The notes beneath the pieces are model-generated. The model saw only the letters and a list, made by a program, of their open reading frames with translations, did no database searches and was not told the DNA's origin. Below, piece after piece: positions 37,688-43,459 of a DNA stretch of 43,459 nucleotides; position 1 is the first letter of the stretch; the number at the start of each line of letters is the position of its first letter. A program made the translations under genes and the position numbers. The stretch is from Myxococcales bacterium (GTDB lineage: Bacteria; Myxococcota_A; Polyangia; Polyangiales; Polyangiaceae). Where the stretch lies: contig JANXLV010000133.1 of NCBI GenBank assembly GCA_025355005.1, forward strand, positions 1 to 43,459, given 5' to 3'.

Positions 37688-38497
37688 ATGACGACCACGA
37701 CGACCAGCGTCTTTCGGAGCGATCTCCTTGCGGGAAAAGCAGCACTCATCACTGGCGGCGGCAGCGGTATCGGCGCCGGGATCGCGAAGCGCCTGGCCGC
37801 GCAGGGCGCGAAGGTGGCGCTGCTCGGTCGCACGCAAGAGAAGCTGACGACGACCGCGGATGCGATCGCCGCTGCTGGCGGCACTGCGAAGACATTCGCG
37901 ACCGATGTGCGCGACTACGCCGCTGTCGACGCCGCAGTACGCGGCACCGTGGAGGCATTCGGGCGCCTCGACATCGTGGTGAACAGCGCCGCAGGCAACT
38001 TCCTCGCTCCCGCGGCGACCCTGAGCGCGAACGGCTTCCGCACGGTCATCGACATCGACCTGTGCGGGACGTTCAACACGTGCCGCGCAGCGTTCGAGCA
38101 CCTGGCGAAGCAGGGTGGCTCGATCGTCAGCATCACCGCGACGCAGGCAGAGGTCGCCACGCCACTTCAGTGCCATGCCGGCGCGGCGAAGGCCGGCATC
38201 GAGAAGCTTACCCGCGATCTCGCGCTCGAGTGGGCGCGCACCGGCGTGCGCGTGAACACCGTCGCGCCAGGCCCCATCGACGACACCGAAGGCATGAGCC
38301 GGCTCGCGCCCGGCGACATGAAGGAGAGCTTCAAGAAGCGGGTTCCGTTGCAGCGCTACGGCACGATCGACGAGGTGTGCGAGGCGGTCATGTTCCTGGT
38401 CTCACCCGCCGGCGCGTACGTCACGGGAACGACGCTGCTCATCGACGGCGGCACGTCGCTGCTGGGCGCCGGACCATTCCTGGAGCTCATGGGCTGA
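37688..38497 (+). CDS. SDR oxidoreductase, peroxisomal 2,4-dienoyl-CoA reductase type
   Basis: A 269-residue NADPH-dependent short-chain dehydrogenase. The Rossmann loop is GGGSGIGAG (23-31), with NSAAGNF and SIVSITATQAE following. The active site lacks the usual YxxxK Tyr: the segment is PLQCHAGAAKAGI, the HAGAAKA form characteristic of eukaryote-like 2,4-dienoyl-CoA reductases. The call is therefore dienoyl-CoA reduction in unsaturated fatty acid oxidation. The C-terminal motif GTTLLIDGGTSL is normal. ATG 37688 is preferred over GTG 37679. It ends two bases from the convergent lipoprotein gene. Confidence 0.87.
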   Translation: MTTTTTSVFRSDLLAGKAALITGGGSGIGAGIAKRLAAQGAKVALLGRTQEKLTTTADAIAAAGGTAKTFATDVRDYAAVDAAVRGTVEAFGRLDIVVNSAAGNFLAPAATLSANGFRTVIDIDLCGTFNTCRAAFEHLAKQGGSIVSITATQAEVATPLQCHAGAAKAGIEKLTRDLALEWARTGVRVNTVAPGPIDDTEGMSRLAPGDMKESFKKRVPLQRYGTIDEVCEAVMFLVSPAGAYVTGTTLLIDGGTSLLGAGPFLELMG

Positions 38498-38498
38498 A

Positions 38499-39017
38499 CT
38501 ACTGCGGGGTCGCGACGCTCGTGATCACGCAGTCCGTGGAGAGCTCGCCGTTCGAGGTCACCGTCGTCGTCTGCGTGGTCGTGTAGCCCTTGCCGTCGGA
38601 GTTCACCTTCGTGACGGTGACGCTGGTGGACATGATCGAGCCGGACGTCGACGCGCAGCTGATGGTGGTGATGCAGGTCGCCGAATCGCTCTTGGTCGTG
38701 CAATTTCCCTGAATCCCGGCGTCGCTCGGCGCGACTGGATAGGTGACCATGATGTCCGGCGGTGCGCTGCAACCGAAGCCGCCATCAGACAGGTCCATCG
38801 CGGTGCTGTGCAACGTGTACGTGCCCGCAGCGACCGTGCAGGTGCCGCCGCCGCCGCCGCCGTCGTCACCACTGCTGCCGCCTTCACCTGCTCCGCCGCC
38901 GTCGCTCGTGGCGCCGGTGTGGGTCGTGGAGCTGCTCGAGCAGGCGATCACCAGTGAGGCCAGCGAGACCAGCGCGGTGGACGATGCGAGACCGACAAAT
39001 GTGCGGGCGAGCTTCAT
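38499..39017 (-). CDS. Lipoprotein, unknown function
   Basis: A 172-residue predicted lipoprotein: the leader MKLARTFVGLASSTALVSLA and lipobox VIAC (Cys26), then a Gly/Ser/Asp spacer to residue 57 and a 115-residue domain that begins TCTVAAGTYTLHSTAM. Six cysteines occur in the domain (TCTV, GCSA, NCTT, TCIT, SCAS, DCVI), so three disulfides are likely. Many Thr/Ser residues near the end (YTTTQTTTVTSNGELS) suggest beta strands. ATG 39017 is chosen; a longer frame runs over the upstream gene. It is divergent from the transglutaminase-like gene. Confidence 0.75.
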   Translation of the reverse strand: MKLARTFVGLASSTALVSLASLVIACSSSSTTHTGATSDGGGAGEGGSSGDDGGGGGGTCTVAAGTYTLHSTAMDLSDGGFGCSAPPDIMVTYPVAPSDAGIQGNCTTKSDSATCITTISCASTSGSIMSTSVTVTKVNSDGKGYTTTQTTTVTSNGELSTDCVITSVATPQ

Positions 39018-39023
39018 GGGAGG

Positions 39024-39038
39024 CCTGAGCATATCAGG
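39024..39038. promoter_or_regulatory. Short dyad between divergent lipoprotein and transglutaminase-like genes
   Basis: CCTGA-GCATA-TCAGG: five-base arms around five bases, 6 bases from the lipoprotein start and 49 from the divergent ATG. A weak operator candidate. Confidence 0.3.
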
Positions 39039-39087
39039 TCGAAGGAACTTGATCTCCTGCTGCGGCTGAGGTCGACTTTGACCCAAC

Positions 39088-40830
39088 ATGTCGAAGTCTC
39101 CTCGTGGCCCCCGTCGTAGCCTTGCGTTCATCACCGCCGTGTCTTTCCTGGCGCTCACGGGCTTCGGTCCCTGCAGCAAGTCGCAAGCACCGTCGACGGG
39201 CAAGGAGATGCCGCACGGCCCGCCCCAGAAGAAGCTGACGGACGCGGAAGCGAAGCAGGCCGTGGACGACGCTGTCGCCGAGTACAAGAAAGGTCCGACG
39301 CGCGACTGCGCCAAGGTCACGAAGCTCCTCGTGCAAGGCCTGCCCGACGAGATCAAGACCCAGCCCGAAGAAGACGCGTTCTACTCGCTGGCGGACTGTG
39401 CGCACACCCAGCATCGCTACATGCTGATGAAGGAGGCGACCGTCCGCATCCTCTCGCACAACCCGAAATTCGCGCACCCCGCGCTCTTGCCGCAGGCGGA
39501 GGTGGGCATGGGTAACTACGACAAGGCGCAGAAGGATCTCGACATCCTGATCCCCGCGAACCCCAAGGACGCGGAGCTGCTCTACGTGAAGACGCAGATC
39601 ACCTGCAACCAGATGAAGTGGGCCGACTGCCAGAAGGGCATGGGGGACTCCATCCGCGTGGCGAAGACGTACGGCATGCCCGCCGCGACCGAGAAACTGC
39701 TCGAGGCAAACGCGGACGTCGAGATCGCCGACTCCCAGATGCACCTCGGCCAGCTCCCGCAGGCGCAGGCCATGCTCGACACGGCAAGCCGATTGGGCTC
39801 GGACGCGAAGTGGACGGACATGATCAAGAAGGAGATGGTCGAGGCGAAGACCGCGAAGGTCGTCATCGACGAGTTCCACCAGCACGAGATCCCGCTCGGG
39901 GTCTATCACCTGTACGGCAAGGCCAAGATGGCCGGCGTGCCCGCGCAGGTCTGGGTCTACAACATCGGAGCGACCGACCGACAGTTCCGCGTCGAGGGCG
40001 AGGTCGTCGGCGTGACCGAGCGCTTCAAGACCAACATCACGGTCCTGAAGGGCGGCAACGAGATCGTCCAGATCATCCCGCCGCTGAAGAGCGGCTTCAA
40101 CGTCAGCGCGCAGCGCAGCGACACGCCGTCGCAGCTCAACATCAAGGTCGTCGAGCTCGATCCGAAGGGCGAGAAGACCATCCGCGATGTGTCGCACGAG
40201 GTGAAGATCCTCCCGCGCGACTCTCTCCTGCTCGCCACGCGCGTGGACGAGGACGCGACGAAGCCCGTCGACGGCTACATCGGCGCGTGGGTCACGCCCA
40301 ACGCCAAGGCCGTGGACGAGTTCCTGTCCGCGGCGAAGAAGCGCGCGCCGAAGTCCACGTTCGCGGGCCCGCAGACGGCCACGTTGCCGCAGGTGGAGGC
40401 CATCTTCGACGAGCTGAAGGCGCGCGGCGTCTCCTACGTCATGGATCCGGAGGCCGCGAGCGAGATGGGGTTCGCGCAGCGCACGCGCCTTCCGTCCGAC
40501 GTGCTCTCTTCCAAGAACGCGCAGTGCCTCGAAGGCGCGATCCTGTTCGCCACGTTGATGGAGGCCATCGGCCTGGAGCCGATCATCGTGCGAATCCCCG
40601 GCCACGCGTTCGCGGGCTGGCACTCCGCGAAGGATGGCATACCGGATGGCACGCCGCTCTTCGTGGAGACCACGATGGTCCACTCCGCGAGCTACGACGA
40701 CGCGGTCAGCTACGCGAAGACCGAGGTGGAGAAGCAGCAGCAAGCGAAGCACTTCGCGCAGGGCATCTCGCGCTTCATCGAGGTGAAGGAGCTACGCAAA
40801 GCGGGCATCACTCCGCAGCCCTGGGAGTGA
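39088..40830 (+). CDS. Exported TPR and transglutaminase-like protein
   Basis: A 580-residue exported protein. Basic leader, hydrophobic segment (SLAFITAVSFLALTGFG) and Cys30 in FGPCSKS could be a lipobox, though Pro at -1 is atypical. Residues about 60-250 are TPR-like helices, 255-400 a beta-rich region (VPAQVWVYNIGATDRQFRVE), and the C-terminal part a transglutaminase-like domain. Its probable triad is Cys480 (NAQCLEGAI), His506 (IPGHAFAGWH) and Glu527 (LFVETTMV), with Glu instead of the common Asp. It likely acts on peptides at the envelope; hydrolysis, transfer or a non-catalytic role cannot be distinguished. Confidence 0.75.
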   Translation: MSKSPRGPRRSLAFITAVSFLALTGFGPCSKSQAPSTGKEMPHGPPQKKLTDAEAKQAVDDAVAEYKKGPTRDCAKVTKLLVQGLPDEIKTQPEEDAFYSLADCAHTQHRYMLMKEATVRILSHNPKFAHPALLPQAEVGMGNYDKAQKDLDILIPANPKDAELLYVKTQITCNQMKWADCQKGMGDSIRVAKTYGMPAATEKLLEANADVEIADSQMHLGQLPQAQAMLDTASRLGSDAKWTDMIKKEMVEAKTAKVVIDEFHQHEIPLGVYHLYGKAKMAGVPAQVWVYNIGATDRQFRVEGEVVGVTERFKTNITVLKGGNEIVQIIPPLKSGFNVSAQRSDTPSQLNIKVVELDPKGEKTIRDVSHEVKILPRDSLLLATRVDEDATKPVDGYIGAWVTPNAKAVDEFLSAAKKRAPKSTFAGPQTATLPQVEAIFDELKARGVSYVMDPEAASEMGFAQRTRLPSDVLSSKNAQCLEGAILFATLMEAIGLEPIIVRIPGHAFAGWHSAKDGIPDGTPLFVETTMVHSASYDDAVSYAKTEVEKQQQAKHFAQGISRFIEVKELRKAGITPQPWE

Positions 40831-40875
40831 CCCACACCTGGCTTCGCACTCCGTGTGGGGTAGAGCGCGTCAGCA

Positions 40876-40910
40876 GGTGACCGAGATCGGTGACCGAGAT
40901 CGGTGACCGA
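40876..40910. repeat. Tandem 13-bp iterons upstream of the Uma2 gene
   Basis: GGTGACCGAGATC occurs twice in tandem (40876-40888, 40889-40901) followed by a partial third GGTGACCGA. Each GGTGACC-like half with the adjacent GATCGGTGACC makes overlapping imperfect dyads. It lies 116 bases upstream of the Uma2 ATG. Confidence 0.85.
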
Positions 40911-41533
40911 AAGTGACCGTGGTCTGTGCGTGAGATGCGATCGCGGCCGTTTTTCGGGCTCAGGGAGGCGGCATGGCGTGTGCACTTCGCTCGCGCATGG
41001 TCTCGCGTGCGATAGACTGTGAAGTGATGAGCCAGCCGGCCGCCCTCCCCGTCGTTCGCTACACCGTGGCCACGCCAAGCCACGGATGGGAGCTCGGGGT
41101 AACAATGCCGGAGTCACTCTTGCACGATGAGATCGTGTCACTCCTCAAGGCCCTCTTGTCCGCGTGGGCCGCGCGTGTGCCTGGCTCGCACTGCATCGCT
41201 CGCAACATCGCGGTGCGGTGGGACGAGACTCGCCCCGCGATCGGTGTCGATCCCGACGTATGCGTGCTCTCGCCGGCTCCCTCCGACCCACGGCTGCGCA
41301 GCGTGCGGACGTGGCGCGACGGGCTCGCGGCGCCAGTACTCGCCATCGAGGTCGTGAGCGAGACCAACCAACGAAAGGACTACTCGATCGCGCCCGACAA
41401 GTACGCGGCCAGCGGGACCGGCGAGCTCGTCATCTTCGACCCGCTGCTGTCCGGCCCGCCAAGCCAAGGCGGCCCCGTGCGCCTGCAGGTCTGGCGGCGC
41501 GACGACGCTGGGGACTTCACGCGGGTATACGCC

Positions 41534-41569
41534 GGACCTGGCCCTGCGTATTCACATGCGCTATCGGCC
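41534..41569 (+). repeat. 36-bp direct repeat, copy A, in the Uma2 gene
   Basis: Begins GGACCTGGCCCTGCGTATTC and continues ACATGCGCTATCGGCC; identical to copy B at 41607-41642. Confidence 0.95.
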
Positions 41570-41606
41570 CTGTAGAAGTGCGGCCGGCCATCGTAGGCCG
41601 TGCCCT

Positions 41607-41642
41607 GGACCTGGCCCTGCGTATTCACATGCGCTATCGGCC
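41607..41642 (+). repeat. 36-bp direct repeat, copy B, in the Uma2 gene
   Basis: Identical to copy A; the period is 73 bases, of which 37 are unique spacer containing CGGCC/GGCCG arms around ATCGTA. Confidence 0.95.
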
Positions 41643-41917
41643 TGGTTCGTCGCAGTAGAGGACGGCGCGAAGCTCCGCGTCGCCGTCGACGCCGCGGGCA
41701 CCGCGCTGTGGCCAACGCCAGAGGAGCAAGAACGCGCGGCCAAGGAGCAGGAGCGCGCGGCCAAGGAGGAAGCTCTTTCGCGCATCGCCCAGCTCGAAGC
41801 GGAGCTTGCGCGGCGCCCCGCGTGAGAGGCCCGCTCATTCATCGGCGCCCGTGAACGTATTCATAGGCGCCTGACGGCGGTTGTGGTCCGCTCCGCCATC
41901 CCCCTATCCTGCGGAGC

Positions 41918-42637
41918 ATGGCGAAGAAGAAGAGCTCGAAGAAGAAGACGATGCCCGCGGCGCTCTTGAAGCGTGCAAAGGCCGAGGCGACGGCGAAGCG
42001 CGCGCGGCTCGAAGGACGGGCGCGTGGATTGCTCGATCTGATCGCGCGGCGCAAGGACGAGATCAACGAGGCCTTCTATGACATCGGCGAAGCGCTCGCG
42101 GAGCTGTCCCATGCGGACATGATCGCGGCTCTCGGTCGCAAGACGTTCGCGGACGTCTGCAAGATGTGCAAGCTGTCCACGACCCTGGCTGACGGGCTCA
42201 TTTGCGTCGTGACGACGATGACACGCGATGAGGCGATCGCTGCGGGCGGCCAGACGAAGGCAATCGCGCTCGCCGCGCTCGCACAGGCCACACCGGAGCT
42301 GGACACGCCTGCCGGGCTCGGCAAGAAGCGCGCGTTTGCGCTACCGGGCGGCGACAAGGTGGACCTCACGAAGGCGAGCACGCGCGAGGTGGAGCACGCC
42401 GCCGTCGTCGTGAGGCGCGCGGCGGCCGCGAAGTCGGGAAAGAAGGGCCGCGGTCGCACAACGACGGAGGACGAGCGTGCACTCGCCGCGCTACTTCAGA
42501 AGAAGCTCCACGCGCTCGGCCTGCGCAGCGCGAAGGTCACTGCTGTCGCGACCAAGCCAGGTCAGGGTGGCGATCTGAAGTTCGAGCACATCCCGTGCGC
42601 AAAGGTGGACCTGCTGAAGAGAGCGATCGGGGCCTAG
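41918..42637 (+). CDS. Unrecognised Lys/Arg-rich helical protein
   Basis: A 239-residue protein that I do not recognise. It opens with a very basic stretch MAKKKSSKKKTMPAALLKRA, then a helical region with KDEINEAFYDIGEALAELSH and ADMIAALGRKTFADVCKMCK (two Cys separated by two residues), a conserved-looking core TTLADGLICVVTTMTRDEAI, and a second basic linker AAAAKSGKKGRGRTTTEDER before a short alpha/beta end. Lys/Arg tails at two places and no membrane segment suggest nucleic-acid binding, but this is inference only. It lies downstream of the Uma2 gene and converges on the right-edge lipoprotein. Confidence 0.65.
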   Translation: MAKKKSSKKKTMPAALLKRAKAEATAKRARLEGRARGLLDLIARRKDEINEAFYDIGEALAELSHADMIAALGRKTFADVCKMCKLSTTLADGLICVVTTMTRDEAIAAGGQTKAIALAALAQATPELDTPAGLGKKRAFALPGGDKVDLTKASTREVEHAAVVVRRAAAAKSGKKGRGRTTTEDERALAALLQKKLHALGLRSAKVTAVATKPGQGGDLKFEHIPCAKVDLLKRAIGA

Positions 42638-42658
42638 GGGATGGACACCGGCGCGGAC

Positions 42659-42708
42659 GTGAACGCGCTGGTCTTGCCCGGCAGCAAGACCTCTGCGGCA
42701 GCGTTCAC
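42659..42708. terminator. Nested double hairpin between convergent genes
   Basis: Outer arms GTGAACGC (42659-42666) and GCGTTCAC (42701-42708) are perfect over 8 bases; inner arms GGTCTTGC (42670-42677) and GCAAGACC (42684-42691) are perfect over 8 with a 6-base loop. It lies in the 109-base gap between stops at 42637 and 42747, so a bidirectional transcript stop is the simplest reading, although no T run is present. Confidence 0.55.
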
Positions 42709-42746
42709 GGCGCACTGGCAGTTCGGCGTGCGGTTCTGAGCGGAGC

Positions 42747-43459
42747 TCACTGTCCCCAGGCGGCGCCCTGCCAGAACGTGATCTGCGGCGGACCCTGCAC
42801 GCCCGCGCGCTGCTGCGTGGCGCGGAGCTCCGGAGACGCCGTGAACGCGCGGAGCGACTCGAGCGACTCGGACTGCAGGTACACGATCACCGTGCTTGGG
42901 TCCGCGCTGACACGGTTGACGGCGTGGCCGATGACCCCGGCCTTCGTGCGCTCCGACGCGTTGCCGTCGAACGCCGTCTTCCAGGTCTCGTAGCTCGTGA
43001 CCTTGAAACGGATGATCACGCCTGCGAGCGGACGGTCCTTGATCGTGCGGTCCTCGGTCGGCGTGATCGGAATGATGGTCGGCTCGCCCTTCACGCCGGC
43101 CTTCGTCATGGCGACCTTGAGCTCCGGGTTCGCCGCGAAGGCGTGGATCGCGATGGCGTTGTCCGCCGCAAGGTAGACAGTGACCAGGTTGGGGTTGTCC
43201 ACGGACTGGTTCACGTGCGCCTGGGTGATCTTGGCCTCCCTGCGCGACGCCGCGTGCGCGTCGAACCCGGTCTTCCAGGTCTTGAAGTCGGCGACCTCGT
43301 GGATGATCACCACGGCTGCTGCGGGCGCGGCGCTGGTGTCCGTCGTCGTCGCCGCGGGCGCGGGTTTGTCGGCCGGTGTGGTCGCGGGCTTCTCGCTCGT
43401 GGCGGCGGTGGGGGTGGTCTGGGCGGCGGGCGGCGGCGCCTCGGCGCACGCGGAGAGAA
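42747..43459 (-). CDS. Lipoprotein with two tandem ferredoxin-like (ABM-type) domains, N-terminus cut by window edge
   Basis: The frame is open to the right edge, and its first visible residues are LSAC, which fit the end of a lipobox, so only about 15-20 signal-peptide residues are missing. A Pro/Ala/Thr linker of about 45 residues follows. Then come two homologous units of about 90 residues: VVIIHEVADFKTWKTGFDAH and VIIRFKVTSYETWKTAFDGN begin each, and VTVYLAADNAIAIHAFAANP and VIVYLQSESLESLRAFTASP are the matching second parts. The fold resembles antibiotic-biosynthesis-monooxygenase or dimeric alpha/beta-barrel domains. No cofactor site is visible. Function unknown. Confidence 0.72.
   Translation of the reverse strand, partial: LSACAEAPPPAAQTTPTAATSEKPATTPADKPAPAATTTDTSAAPAAAVVIIHEVADFKTWKTGFDAHAASRREAKITQAHVNQSVDNPNLVTVYLAADNAIAIHAFAANPELKVAMTKAGVKGEPTIIPITPTEDRTIKDRPLAGVIIRFKVTSYETWKTAFDGNASERTKAGVIGHAVNRVSADPSTVIVYLQSESLESLRAFTASPELRATQQRAGVQGPPQITFWQGAAWGQ

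Larger units (their letters stand above)
41027..41825 (+). pseudogene. Uma2-family (DUF820) PD-(D/E)XK-like protein, frame broken by a 73-bp duplication/insertion
   Basis: From ATG 41027 the frame reads an Uma2 domain: PESLLHDEIVSLLKALLSAW, VDPDVCVLSP with an acidic pair, LAIEVVSETNQRKDYSIAPDKY with the ExV...K active site, and ends at TAG 41573-41575 after 182 residues. Two 36-bp identical copies (41534-41569, 41607-41642) separate it from its continuation SHALSAWFVAVEDGAKLRV and the coiled tail EEQERAAKEQERAAKEEALS. Removing one 73-bp period restores a continuous 241-residue frame of normal Uma2 length. The nuclease residues are in the part that still translates, so a truncated product is possible. 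Confidence 0.75.

Noticed and set aside
36758..38176. 472-codon version of the MBOAT gene
   Set aside because: The extra 5' half is antisense to the dienoyl-CoA-reductase gene and has no membrane segments; the domain starts at 37657.
40876..40910. Possible CRISPR array at the iterons
   Set aside because: Units are 13 bases with no spacers and there is no cas gene in the window.
41547..41875. GTATTCA-containing segments at 41547, 41620 and 41857 as relatives of the TGAATATTC repeat at 17741
   Set aside because: The shared stretch is only five or six bases and the contexts differ, so the similarity is not supportable by eye.
30735..42885. TGYA-N2-TRCA sites such as 30735, 24293, 32646 and 42873
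   Set aside because: About four were seen by eye, far fewer than the eleven with a 3-base spacer, without A+T-rich islands or extended arms. They serve as an informal control.
1..43459. tRNA, rRNA and transposase genes
   Set aside because: No cloverleaf with a GTTC-like T-loop, no rRNA segment and no DDE or serine/tyrosine recombinase motif was recognised; a covariance search was not possible.

Overview
The window is about two-thirds G+C, with strong G/C preference at third codon positions. Its gene content points to a myxobacterium (Myxococcota), most likely a Polyangiales-type organism. The evidence is a mglB-mglA polarity pair, an AgmX-like membrane protein, a FrzS/AglZ-like pseudo-receiver coiled-coil protein, receivers fused to PATAN (DUF4388) domains, and several lipoproteins with Gly/Asp/Thr-rich linkers. 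No tRNA, rRNA, CRISPR array, phage or complete insertion sequence was seen. No gene-free stretch exceeds 300 bases; the longest are 4132-4365, 34749-34962 and 35578-35819.

Layout. 1-5 kb: tail of a secreted protein, a GNAT acetyltransferase, an HD protein resembling the back half of CCA-adding enzymes, a TetR/old-yellow-enzyme pair with two operator-like palindromes, and a Cys-rich lipoprotein. 5-16.3 kb: eight minus-strand genes forming a chemosensory/signalling array (receiver-PATAN, CheW, cytoplasmic MCP, two-Hpt CheA, RimI-like acetyltransferase, TPR metallopeptidase, histidine kinase, adenosine deaminase). 16.4-21.5 kb: amidohydrolase of the SAH/MTA deaminase type, FrzS/AglZ-like protein, HisIE, DHH-like protein. 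21.7-29.4 kb: single-pass membrane protein, double GNAT protein, PdxH, Asp-repeat lipoprotein, GAF/HD-GYP protein, porin and HAD phosphatase. 29.4-36.7 kb: lipoate-ligase-like protein with an in-frame hexanucleotide microsatellite, Gly-rich lipoprotein, M20 peptidase, AgmX-like protein, MglB, MglA, Zn-ribbon protein, a 41-residue basic protein, QueD and a BFD-type [2Fe-2S] protein. 36.7-43.5 kb: MBOAT acyltransferase, 2,4-dienoyl-CoA reductase-like SDR, lipoproteins, transglutaminase-like protein, an Uma2 gene broken by a short duplication, a Lys-rich unknown and a two-domain lipoprotein cut by the right edge.

The functional theme is cell polarity and motility signalling: MglB/MglA, the AgmX-like protein, the FrzS/AglZ-like protein and the chemosensory operon plausibly belong to one regulatory network, although only MglBA is certain by family.

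The most unusual signal is not a gene. An 11-bp dyad, TGYA-N3-TRCA, occurs eleven times between 5.8 and 35.5 kb, where roughly one copy is expected by base composition. Most copies sit at the centre of a 30-40-bp A+T-rich island inside a coding sequence, where synonymous codons are locally those this genome otherwise avoids. A second unusual structure is a pair of nearly identical 41-42-bp hairpin cores in inverted orientation around the Zn-ribbon gene next to mglA.
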